From the NCBI GenBank assembly GCA_001788835.1, contig MFXK01000013.1, forward strand, positions 1 through 64,000: a stretch of DNA of 64,000 nucleotides. The letters run 5' to 3'. This document shows, one piece after another, positions 56,901-64,000 of this stretch. Every line of letters begins with the position of its first letter. The stretch's first letter is position 1. The notes below the pieces were generated by a model, which was given only the letters and a program-made list of their open reading frames with translations, searched no databases and was not told the origin of the DNA. The translations under genes and the position numbers were made by a program. Origin of the DNA: Candidatus Peregrinibacteria bacterium RIFOXYB2_FULL_33_20. GTDB lineage: Bacteria; Patescibacteriota; Gracilibacteria; UBA1369; GWF2-33-10.

Positions 56901-57854
56901 ATCAGTTTCAACATAATATGTGTATGTTGTAGACGAATCGGAAATATAAACGCTTGAAACTTCGTGGTTTGATTCTAGTAATTTTAAGCTTGTACATTGA
57001 CATGGTTCAAATGTACTAGCCGCTGTGTTGTTTGTATCTATAAACCATTTGTTATTTAAAGGTTTCGGTTCTGGCCATGTGTTAGGGTCATTTACATATT
57101 GATAATATTGTTTATATTGAACTTGAAAATTTGTTTTTAATAAAACAGAATCTGTATATCCTGATTCTGGATGCATATAAATAAGCTCTGCCCATTGTCT
57201 GCATGAAGTTTTTACCGTGTTTGAATCAGATCCAAAGCATGTATCATCCCAAGTTGAACTATTGTTACTATTATAACCATATACAACAGGTTGGTTGTTA
57301 GGAGTTTTAGTCCCATATACCCATTCAATAAATGGTGTGCCAATATTTGTTAAACCGTCAGAAGACGTATAAGGACCACTTGGTGTAAAGTTAGCATAAA
57401 TAGTAAGTCCACCTCTATGATATACATCTGTTTGAGTATATTCTATCAATTTTGTTAAACCAGATTTACTAGCTGTTAATTTTGATGGGTCAATAAATTC
57501 TAATTTGGTTTCTTTTTTGCCATTTATATCAACATCAATGGTAGTGATTTTTAATCTTTCTGTATCAACTTGATTTATAAAATTTTTATCAAATTTAAGT
57601 GCGTATCTATTAAGATAAGTGTAATAATTGTATGTTGTATCACTTTTCCCTGAAGTGTCTTCAAAAATATGTTTATGATAAGCAAAATATTCATCTTCAG
57701 TACAAGCAATAGTTTGGCTACAACTTGAAGAATCTGTTCCACATGTTGAGGAAACAGAGGATGCTGGTGTGGCGGCATAAATGATTATCTGATTTATGAA
57801 TATACCAGCTATAATTCCTAATAAAGAAAGCAGAATTTTTTTTGTTTTTATCAT
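50973..57854 (-). CDS. Giant secreted protein (2293 aa) with DUF4215-type Cys-rich repeats and an SdrD-B-like domain
   Basis: Signal peptide MIKTKKILLSLLGIIAGIFINQIIIYAA; eight CGDGxxxxxEQCDDGNNxxGDGCxxxC-type motifs; LGDFVWIDNGDYIQSSSEPGINNINVALYQ. Confidence 0.88.
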   Translation of the reverse strand: MIKTKKILLSLLGIIAGIFINQIIIYAATPASSVSSTCGTDSSSCSQTIACTEDEYFAYHKHIFEDTSGKSDTTYNYYTYLNRYALKFDKNFINQVDTERLKITTIDVDINGKKETKLEFIDPSKLTASKSGLTKLIEYTQTDVYHRGGLTIYANFTPSGPYTSSDGLTNIGTPFIEWVYGTKTPNNQPVVYGYNSNNSSTWDDTCFGSDSNTVKTSCRQWAELIYMHPESGYTDSVLLKTNFQVQYKQYYQYVNDPNTWPEPKPLNNKWFIDTNNTAASTFEPCQCTSLKLLESNHEVSSVYISDSSTTYTYYVETDGEGYPWSDIVKNTTTNGTIIPASFAIGDSEPTLTQLTFTPNYDGRYIGKDKEQKITSDAVNDTGVCFDTIKIQYCGDGTINGTEQCDDANTTNGDGCENNCTITPIPVCQDINVSVVDNDISNGSTVKYTINSITPANWASNVVIEVFNDKGSLATGTTITAYDKNSKSLCPRTATNTCTFAYNSSVVLPINVTITGVKTNYKINIRDNDSTTADSGVEDPTDNKTDCFYTDIINGCGDGIRQPPEECDDGNTVDDDGCSNSCELPILPICGDGIINQPSEECDDGNNINGDGCDNTCTKTPEVEVVCKDFDFESYKDLTADPAYIVYNITNIDPETWSGGLTVEVSQAVDSIIIQTFKQPDQNCSNVSKCTMENVKYDPDYGIFVYITGIHPLDTINIYTSDYDADVNTCAITETIPPEIQECKNFDLTMPNNFYLTNLNDIVPINYFIQSSSENWQGIAKFEDKFENNDFNGLFTPSDTIQVQGLTTDEIVNYTINQEALNHAPLYIKGYIIDEETKCFDDLTFHYCGDGTIQENLIPGMPTEQCDDGNNINGDGCSTTCETEILACTNLDIVLPNGSYIFDTTKTMPITYYLNGSNNFWKDSITFTDNGANGTFTPSNIFQTEGLESTGTVNYTINLTGANHKPVKISADNTSSTDLCYDEKTFSYCGDSEMYESPNYSEQCDDGNNIDGDGCSATCETEIIACMNLDISMPNGSYLKNLNNPVKINYFLEVSNIHWKGLIKFNDNNSNGSFSPSDSLDPTVTEVQFASGPKYISESSVDYTLNKDGLNHKPLKISAYVDGEDQVCFDELTFNYCGDGVINDDISTTQIEEQCDDGNNIDGDTCNSICQMEALICQNFETQIINNDISDPEQSVEYQINQINPEGWSGNIMVSVTDDAGLLVPYDKIEIKNSINQTTCTGNIPPNPMDPMGGYTATTCSLQTTTSNLPITVKVTGVQSGYQINIKSDDNGCSYQDIVPALICKEIDIIATDRDISQDNIVKYSINSIDPDNWTGKLWVEIFSDPKNLVDVNNIKFKDDQENIITQCELGPSCSMQITDLTEYPIIVEIEGVKADYTIQIHSSDTDPLYIKYGSSATPNVTKGTCLFEDTLANPLILGDFVWIDNGDYIQSSSEPGINNINVALYQGDANGVCDYSKSPIATTTTANHPTNGQPGYYYFDVSPNTKYCVKFDEIQGYGFCKANQGTDTTIDSNPNPLTGIATVSMVETDDLTIDACYNKIICSSLTIDNQITLTANDATTEVNINATLKVSSSKWTGKVKFSSTGTGYFQNPYESITQTTNLIQGNPIEVSINGDQETALYSFIVSYHNPKAGDIITISVVDENYCSANITVTQESSGGNGGNPTPGCGDGKLQPLEECDYAATEGQEGYNPNCDGSCHVKTSTGGSTPPSGPICGDGNMDTGEECDDGSLNGTSQSTCQSTCTKKVSTGGGHEEPEYGNPLLEKTAIMNTNRTQVAYLPKQDDHANYQITYWNNNSQYNEITITDDIGKSCTYENCTYSNSDGKVLGYSNNKTTGDYIYPWIKYNSSTEHYFHGEYIEGDFERNKIEDCQTDNPDTAEIDESTQTLCHVAGTTIYSPNGTQFLNVEPEDIVIVIYQGAFELGAYSCDDKNCGAEEFINYAYSVSTSPKGDTKELQDDAVLYGLCKYLITRNSGDVMLYTPIEGGADLSCLTNDESRNTTGLAISPEVNKEEIISAGMDAENKTSSLCDSDANNSSIISNFSSFLCEIKTTILDSWIPEKISEQITENIDLTAKNNNNLNTLDESNKDLTIETLDDLLMLNNNADSNGKIFRKTDGGNLILSPTTQSFFQDGAYTFIVEGGGNLIINKNLGYAQNSSSEYGKIPSVAFIVIGGNVLISPNVTDIVGVYYVSSNDEGIGGKIQSNHGNDSTKQLRIYGSVFGDIQDLLNTRLYIGNPMADGANVKIIYDNRVMLNTPPGLTDFVDQTQFIDVAR

Positions 57855-57882
57855 TTTTGTTTTTTTAAATTTTTATTTATTT

Positions 57883-60800
57883 TTATTGAGGTCCATTAGT
57901 TGGATTGACACCGTCACCTGGAGTAATTGTTGTTGTAGCACCTGGATCTCCAGTAGTTCCGCCGACTTCACAATTGCCTGCTACTTGACCTTCGATTACT
58001 GTTGTTGGTGGAGGAGGTGCAAATGATTGGTTTAGTTTAACCATCCCTCCGACTGCAAATTGTTTTGCTTGGATTTCTGCTGACTGTTCGGATAATTCAT
58101 GGATAGTTTCTTGGTTGCCTACTTTGCCAGCTATAATCCTAGCGTCAGGTTGTAAACTAATGCCAACTCTCTTGTAATATATACCGCCTTTTTCACTGAT
58201 AGCAGTGGAAAGGTTGGTGCATGGAGAGAAGATAACAAACCCGCCGGAAGCATCTGGCTTCAAATAATATTCATAACCATTGGTAGTATCTTTGACTTTT
58301 AGCAGTGTTTCATATTGAACATTTAAATTTTCGTCTACAATTTCGGCATCAGTGATTTTGCTTATTTGATAATGCTTGCTTGGGTCTGTTATTGAGCCAT
58401 GATTTTCAACAGGAACAGACTTTATATCTAATGTTTCACAATATCGATACATTTCAATAATTGATCTGAAGCTTTCCAGAGCTTGATTATAAGAGGTAAG
58501 TTGTTCTTCCGTAATTCCATTTGAGCCATATAAGTTTTGATTAATATTTTGTCTGTAAGCTTCTTGATTTAAGTGAGGTTGATAAAAAGTTTGTCTTAAA
58601 TTTTGTAAATTTTGTAAGATTTGACCTTCTGTGCCGCTGTGTTGAGGGATGAAATATTCTAGGAAATCAGATACGGAAGAGGTAGCGCTGAGTTTCGCTC
58701 CGAGTGGAGAATTGAAAGTATCAAAAGCGAATTTTTCCATTTCATATTCTTTTCTGATTTGATCGTAATTTGTGATCGTATTTTTGTATTTATCCAAAAT
58801 ATAACTGAATAACACATCATCAAGCGGTTTGTCCAAAAGTGATCCGTGATTATATGCTTTCAAAATTTCGTTTAACGATGGTTCTGTTTTTAACTTGATG
58901 GCAATATCCATCACATCGCCAGCGCTAGTAATAGATTTATCTGCCATTAAAGCCTCAAGTTGAGTATTAAATTCAGTTGTTTTTTGAGCAATATTCTGGT
59001 TATTGAATGCTTGCAGAGTTTCAGAGGAAGTTCTGTCCAGTCTTGAGGTTCTTAATTCTGGAGTTTCTGGGATCGGACTTAAGAAATATAAGCAGGCATC
59101 ATTAATGGTTTTGAAGTCAGAGTCGCCTGAATCTAGCCATAGTTTCTTGTAGTTATCGCTGAATATGAATTTGGATAAAATATCCGGATCAGTGTGGATC
59201 AATGTCCTAGCGCCTGATCGGCTGTATCGATTATTTTTAACACTGGTGGAAACGATTGAATCCCAATCTGGATCACTGGTATTGAGACCTAATAGATCAA
59301 CTTGCATATTTGGGCTTTTGGTCTGAATAAAAGTGCTTAATTCAGCCATGGCCGCCTGCATTTCGGTAGATAAAGGGTCAGCGTAAGAAGTGATTTTGAG
59401 GACCTGAACATTTTCTACTAATTGCATGTAAGTTTCCAAATCTTCTGAATTGGCTTGTTTTAACCAAGCTTTTAATTTGGATTGATCTGATCTCAAGACT
59501 CCAGTGATTTTATTTAAGACTTTCTGAGCTAAATCATTCGCTTGAGCTAATTTTTCACTCTCTTCCAAATTAGCAATGCTTGGATGATTAAGCATGATGT
59601 TGACTAAGAATTTGCCAGCGGTGGTGTAGTTGCCTTCAGAAGTTTTTAATTGTAAATCCCCAATTGCTCTATCATACATATCAGATAAATTATATTGTTC
59701 CCCAAATTCAGGATTTTCTTTATTTTCTTTTGCGATGGTTGGATTGTTGTCTAACCTGTTTACTAATCCAGGACACTTGGCAGGAATGAACTTGGTTGTT
59801 TGTCTTAAAGTGTAGTAAACAATATAAGATAATAGATATTCTCTTTCTGCCGCGGTTGGATATCTACCATTGTTATATTCATCTTTTAGCAGTGAATTAG
59901 ATTTAATTGCTTCATTTAGTTCAGATATAAATCCTGGATAATTGTATAAAACATCCATGATTGTTGATGGATCGTAAGCATCAATGTTATGAATATCAAT
60001 CATGGTATCAGCAAGAACTTTGTCGATATTTATTAAGCCTTTTGCTTCAGGCAAGAACTCAAGCCCGTGTTTGTCTTTTGTTCCAACCAAAGCAGGAGTC
60101 ATTAATCTAAGGTCTTTCTTCTGTTGATCAGATAACAATTGATATTCTATAAATTTTTTGTCGATAGGGAATTGATGATCTTCATTTGGAGTGAGGTATT
60201 TGGCAAGATCATTCACTCTTTGCTGGATTTGGCTGAATGCTTCAGGATTATTTAGGCTAAATGCTTGTTTAAGATTATAAAGTTGAATCTGTTTTATTAA
60301 TTTGGCTTCTTGTTGCCTTAGGGCGGTAATTCCTTGCTGATCTTTTTCACTAGGGTTAGCTTGATTAATTAATTTTTGTAGTTCAGATTGAACCTCATCT
60401 AAAGCTGTTTGATCGGTGTTTGATGGAGGATCTATTAAGCCTAGTTTTTCTTCCAGCAATAAGTGATAGATAGTTGGCATACGAGCGATAAACTGATCTC
60501 GATTTTGTGATAAATAATTTTGTAATCCAGCTTCCGTGTACTCGCAAGAATTTAAATTTTGAATAAGTTTATTTTTGGCGCCGAATTTGATAACGGCGTA
60601 AAGAATTTTGTCAAATAAAGTTTTAACTGAAGTTAAATTATCAGCTGATTTATAAAATTTTTCTACAGATTTGAAAATGCCGGTAGAAGCCAAAGCTTCA
60701 TAAACTTGAGAGCCGAGTAACTCATTGACATAAGTTGGGAGAGATTTTTTTGGATCAATCTTGTTAGATTCATTCGCTCTAAAGATTGTGCTGATTTGAT

Positions 60801-63800
60801 CGCGTGAAGAGAAATTAATGTCTTTAATGAAAGTTTTGTAGTTTTCAAAAGTTTCTTGAAGGTCTTGCGGTTTAGTTTTTATAAAATTGAAATATTCTTG
60901 TGTATATTTCCTTTTGTCTGTGGCAAGATCAGTTTTATATTTTTCTGCTGTTGTTTGTAAAAATAATAGATATTCTCTGTTAGTTACAGACATTGATTCA
61001 ATATCTTCATAAATTTTTTCTGCTCCACCGTAACGGAGAGTTTCGATTACATGCTGGTCATAAGTATGTAATTCTTTAAGTTCAGTAGCTAAATCTAATT
61101 TCGCTTTTAAATCTAATTCTCTTTCCATGGCCGATTTGCCATTAACTTGAGTGGTTTGATCTATTCCAGCTGCAATAGTGTCATGTTCTGTTTTGGCATC
61201 GCCATTCTTGATGTCCATGGCATCGCTGATAGTTTGGTTGGTGCCATTGATATATTGCAAACTATAGCTACTGCTGTGTTTCATAATATAATCAAGACTT
61301 GGCACGGTTTCGCGTCTGTAACTTTCTATGGCCATCAAATGATAAAAGGCGGCGAAATATGATTCTTCCAGAATATCCTTTGCGTCTTTTAATCTATTAC
61401 CTGAAATTGCTAATATATAATTATTAATTTTATCTTTTAAATAAGATTTTAGATCTCCTTGTTTTTCATTTTCGTTTATGGTGATACCCATGAAAGAGAA
61501 ATATTCACTAAAAATTTTTGAAAGGTCATCTTCATTAATAGTATCAATATAAGTAAATATATCTGTTGGGTATTCATATTCTCTTTCTTTTGCATTTGCT
61601 TTTTTCTCTAGTCTATTTAAATCCTTACCAATTTTTTTAAATTTATTTGCAGTGTTTTCATTTATTACGTCTTTTTTATTTTGTTTTTTCAAATATTCAG
61701 CAAAGTTTTCAAATCCTCTTACTTCTTCTATTCTTGCAAATCTGATTGAAATAATTTCATGTTTAACGTAACCACCATTTTTTGCCGCGTAAATAATGGT
61801 GTTGCGACTGATCAGCGGTGTATATCCGGATCTGAATGATAAATAAAAATTTGGACCATCAGTACGTAAATATTGTTTGAATGGTTCATCAATCCAGACT
61901 TCAACCAAAGCATTGTCTGCATCTTGAATATTCATTTTAGCTTCATATTTATTAGGTTCGCAATTTTGATTTTTCTCAAAGTTAAGACCTGACTCTGCGA
62001 CTGCCTCATTGTATTCATCAAGATAGCTATTAAAAGAGCCTAATGATCTTGGTTTTTGTTGCAAGCCTTGGCCAACATTAACGCTACGGCTGGCTAATAC
62101 AACAGGACGACCTTCACTACTTAGTCTTACACCCGGGAGATCAGCTCGAGAGAATCGGTGTTTAGCTCTCTGCATAGCATTGTTTTGTAACTGTTCTAAT
62201 TCAGGGGAAATTTTCCAGCCAAAACCGGCAATTATATCCCTGTTTCGGTTAAGTTTGCCAGTGGTGACAGTATCTAGGATTTCTCTGCTTACCGCTTCGG
62301 GAGGGAAGACTCTGAAAGTTTCAATTTTGTGTCCGAAATCAATGAGGATCTTGAAATAAGGTGTGCCGTTTTGCCAGCCTATTTCTAATCCTCTCCACCT
62401 TGGGCCTTCTTTTTTGGCCATGGCTAGTTTGAATTCCGTTTCGTCAGATTGCATTATTAAATCCATGGCTTTCTTGGTCACGCTTTCTGCTAAGATTTTT
62501 GCATCGTTTGGCTCTTTGAGCGTAGATTGGGCTTCGCTGGAAGCCAAAAGTTGCGCTTGAATTTCTTTTTGTAGATTTTGGGAAGTTTCAGCAAGATATT
62601 CCTGGGTTGAATTTTGCAAATTATCAAATTTTTTCTTGGCTTCTTCTGCCAGGCTTTGACGCATTATTCCAATTGATCCGCCCATACCTAATACTCCAAT
62701 ATTGGCTTTGGCAAATAGAGTTACTGCATTTAATTTTGTTTCAACGTGACCGCTAACACCTATTGCACTAATATCTATTCCTCCAGACAGAGCAGAGTTT
62801 TCGTTAAAGGCGTGAGTATATTCAACCCCACTATGCAAACCAAATGCTTGTGCAAATTCAATAGGCGTAATAGCTGGGTTTTGTCCGATTATACCATTTG
62901 GACTGAGTATTGATCTGATTTGAGTTGCAATACCAGCTGAAATAACTAATGTATCTTTTTTTGATAATTGTAATTCACCTTCTGCATTTAGTTGTATTGA
63001 TTGAAGTCCTGGCGCTTGAGCTTTAATTCTGAATTTTACAGGACCTTCGCCAAGTTCAAGTGTTGGCAATTCAAATGCCATCAAATCACCTAAATGAGAA
63101 AGCCCACCAAGGATATCAATATTTCCACAAATAAGATTTTGCCAAGCTTCACCTGCATTAGTTCCAATATTTTCTTTTATATCTTTTTTAAGTTGGGATC
63201 TCAAATCACACCAATCTTGACTTAATTGTTCTCTGGACGGGATTTGTTGTCCAAAAATTTGATAGCATGAATTAAGTTGCTGGTATTGTTCTTCTGTGAG
63301 ACTGCTTTGATAATCATAAACAGTGCCAAATAGCACGCCACCTAAATATTGAGTTTTGGCTTCTGGACTTGGAATTTTGTTGGCTTGATTGAAAATGGCG
63401 GTTAAAGCGTTTTTTTCATTTATTAAAGTATACAAAGCTTGCAAAGTTGGACTATCATTGAATACTTGTGCGGCTTGTTCAGGATCAGTAATCGTGAGTT
63501 CGCAATAATCCATCCAATCATTAGCAATTTTATTTGAATTTAAATTAGGGTCTTCGCCATTAGCATATTTTTCTTGTAAATTTGAAGGTAAATAGGCTGT
63601 ATAAATTCTTTTAATATTTGGATTGTCTAAAGTTTCTGTTAAAGAAAAGCCGATTTGTGATCTTCTTGAACCATTAGTATCCTCTGAATAATGTGCGAAA
63701 TATTCAAAAGATTTATTAACGGCTAATTTAAGATTAATTAATGAGTTATTAATAACTGGAAGGATTTCTTTGACAGCTTTTGATATTGTTTTACTGGTAA

Positions 63801-64000
63801 ATGCTTTATCAACCATAGCATTATAATCTGGCTCAGGGGTGCCTTTTTTTATTTTGTCATAATATGCTTTGAGTTGTTTGGCATATTCCCAGATTGTTTC
63901 AGTTTTTAAGATTTGTCCTTGGCTGTTGGCCATTTCAAAAATTTTCAAAAGAGATTCTTGGATTTCTGGATGTTCTGGGAATGATTCACTAATTAATTCA
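57883..64000 (-). CDS. Giant hypothetical protein (>2030 aa), N-terminus beyond the window
   Basis: Frame open through base 64000 (ELISESFPEHPEIQESLLKIFEMANSQG...); listed start is an internal TTG. C-terminus Pro/Gly/Thr-rich. Confidence 0.85.
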   Translation of the reverse strand, partial: ELISESFPEHPEIQESLLKIFEMANSQGQILKTETIWEYAKQLKAYYDKIKKGTPEPDYNAMVDKAFTSKTISKAVKEILPVINNSLINLKLAVNKSFEYFAHYSEDTNGSRRSQIGFSLTETLDNPNIKRIYTAYLPSNLQEKYANGEDPNLNSNKIANDWMDYCELTITDPEQAAQVFNDSPTLQALYTLINEKNALTAIFNQANKIPSPEAKTQYLGGVLFGTVYDYQSSLTEEQYQQLNSCYQIFGQQIPSREQLSQDWCDLRSQLKKDIKENIGTNAGEAWQNLICGNIDILGGLSHLGDLMAFELPTLELGEGPVKFRIKAQAPGLQSIQLNAEGELQLSKKDTLVISAGIATQIRSILSPNGIIGQNPAITPIEFAQAFGLHSGVEYTHAFNENSALSGGIDISAIGVSGHVETKLNAVTLFAKANIGVLGMGGSIGIMRQSLAEEAKKKFDNLQNSTQEYLAETSQNLQKEIQAQLLASSEAQSTLKEPNDAKILAESVTKKAMDLIMQSDETEFKLAMAKKEGPRWRGLEIGWQNGTPYFKILIDFGHKIETFRVFPPEAVSREILDTVTTGKLNRNRDIIAGFGWKISPELEQLQNNAMQRAKHRFSRADLPGVRLSSEGRPVVLASRSVNVGQGLQQKPRSLGSFNSYLDEYNEAVAESGLNFEKNQNCEPNKYEAKMNIQDADNALVEVWIDEPFKQYLRTDGPNFYLSFRSGYTPLISRNTIIYAAKNGGYVKHEIISIRFARIEEVRGFENFAEYLKKQNKKDVINENTANKFKKIGKDLNRLEKKANAKEREYEYPTDIFTYIDTINEDDLSKIFSEYFSFMGITINENEKQGDLKSYLKDKINNYILAISGNRLKDAKDILEESYFAAFYHLMAIESYRRETVPSLDYIMKHSSSYSLQYINGTNQTISDAMDIKNGDAKTEHDTIAAGIDQTTQVNGKSAMERELDLKAKLDLATELKELHTYDQHVIETLRYGGAEKIYEDIESMSVTNREYLLFLQTTAEKYKTDLATDKRKYTQEYFNFIKTKPQDLQETFENYKTFIKDINFSSRDQISTIFRANESNKIDPKKSLPTYVNELLGSQVYEALASTGIFKSVEKFYKSADNLTSVKTLFDKILYAVIKFGAKNKLIQNLNSCEYTEAGLQNYLSQNRDQFIARMPTIYHLLLEEKLGLIDPPSNTDQTALDEVQSELQKLINQANPSEKDQQGITALRQQEAKLIKQIQLYNLKQAFSLNNPEAFSQIQQRVNDLAKYLTPNEDHQFPIDKKFIEYQLLSDQQKKDLRLMTPALVGTKDKHGLEFLPEAKGLINIDKVLADTMIDIHNIDAYDPSTIMDVLYNYPGFISELNEAIKSNSLLKDEYNNGRYPTAAEREYLLSYIVYYTLRQTTKFIPAKCPGLVNRLDNNPTIAKENKENPEFGEQYNLSDMYDRAIGDLQLKTSEGNYTTAGKFLVNIMLNHPSIANLEESEKLAQANDLAQKVLNKITGVLRSDQSKLKAWLKQANSEDLETYMQLVENVQVLKITSYADPLSTEMQAAMAELSTFIQTKSPNMQVDLLGLNTSDPDWDSIVSTSVKNNRYSRSGARTLIHTDPDILSKFIFSDNYKKLWLDSGDSDFKTINDACLYFLSPIPETPELRTSRLDRTSSETLQAFNNQNIAQKTTEFNTQLEALMADKSITSAGDVMDIAIKLKTEPSLNEILKAYNHGSLLDKPLDDVLFSYILDKYKNTITNYDQIRKEYEMEKFAFDTFNSPLGAKLSATSSVSDFLEYFIPQHSGTEGQILQNLQNLRQTFYQPHLNQEAYRQNINQNLYGSNGITEEQLTSYNQALESFRSIIEMYRYCETLDIKSVPVENHGSITDPSKHYQISKITDAEIVDENLNVQYETLLKVKDTTNGYEYYLKPDASGGFVIFSPCTNLSTAISEKGGIYYKRVGISLQPDARIIAGKVGNQETIHELSEQSAEIQAKQFAVGGMVKLNQSFAPPPPTTVIEGQVAGNCEVGGTTGDPGATTTITPGDGVNPTNGPQ

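Overview
AT-rich chromosomal window that looks like a Patescibacteria/CPR genome, possibly Peregrinibacteria-like. The lineage call is inference from 16S signatures and gene content. Housekeeping genes present: radA, aroB, rpsU, gyrB, tRNA-His, hisS, maf, a solitary 16S rRNA, cysS, leuC, leuA, a 2Fe-2S ferredoxin, thyA, dfr, a tandem ddl fusion, lepB, dnaE. Between them lie lineage-specific hypotheticals and two clusters of very large proteins (8.9-16 kb and 51-64 kb). The main observations are: (1) the 16S 3' tail reads GGAUGGAACAUUCCCUUA instead of GGNUGGAUCACCUCCUUA, so the canonical anti-Shine-Dalgarno appears lost, and I see no SD-like motif before the annotated starts; (2) small palindromic repeats sit in frame inside conserved genes (maf, dfr twice, cysS, a Cys-rich ORF, the ddl-ddl linker), resembling Rickettsia palindromic elements; (3) a three-part fusion of a RimK-like ATP-grasp ligase, a possible degenerate retropepsin-like segment and a DUF1704/MATCAP-type HExxxH peptidase; (4) tRNA-His overlaps the gyrB stop codon and lies just upstream of hisS; (5) the 16S is unlinked from 23S in this window, flanked by its own ~30-bp processing stem and followed by a structured RNA. 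Both end ORFs run off the window. No searches or computations were run; all family calls are by eye from motifs.
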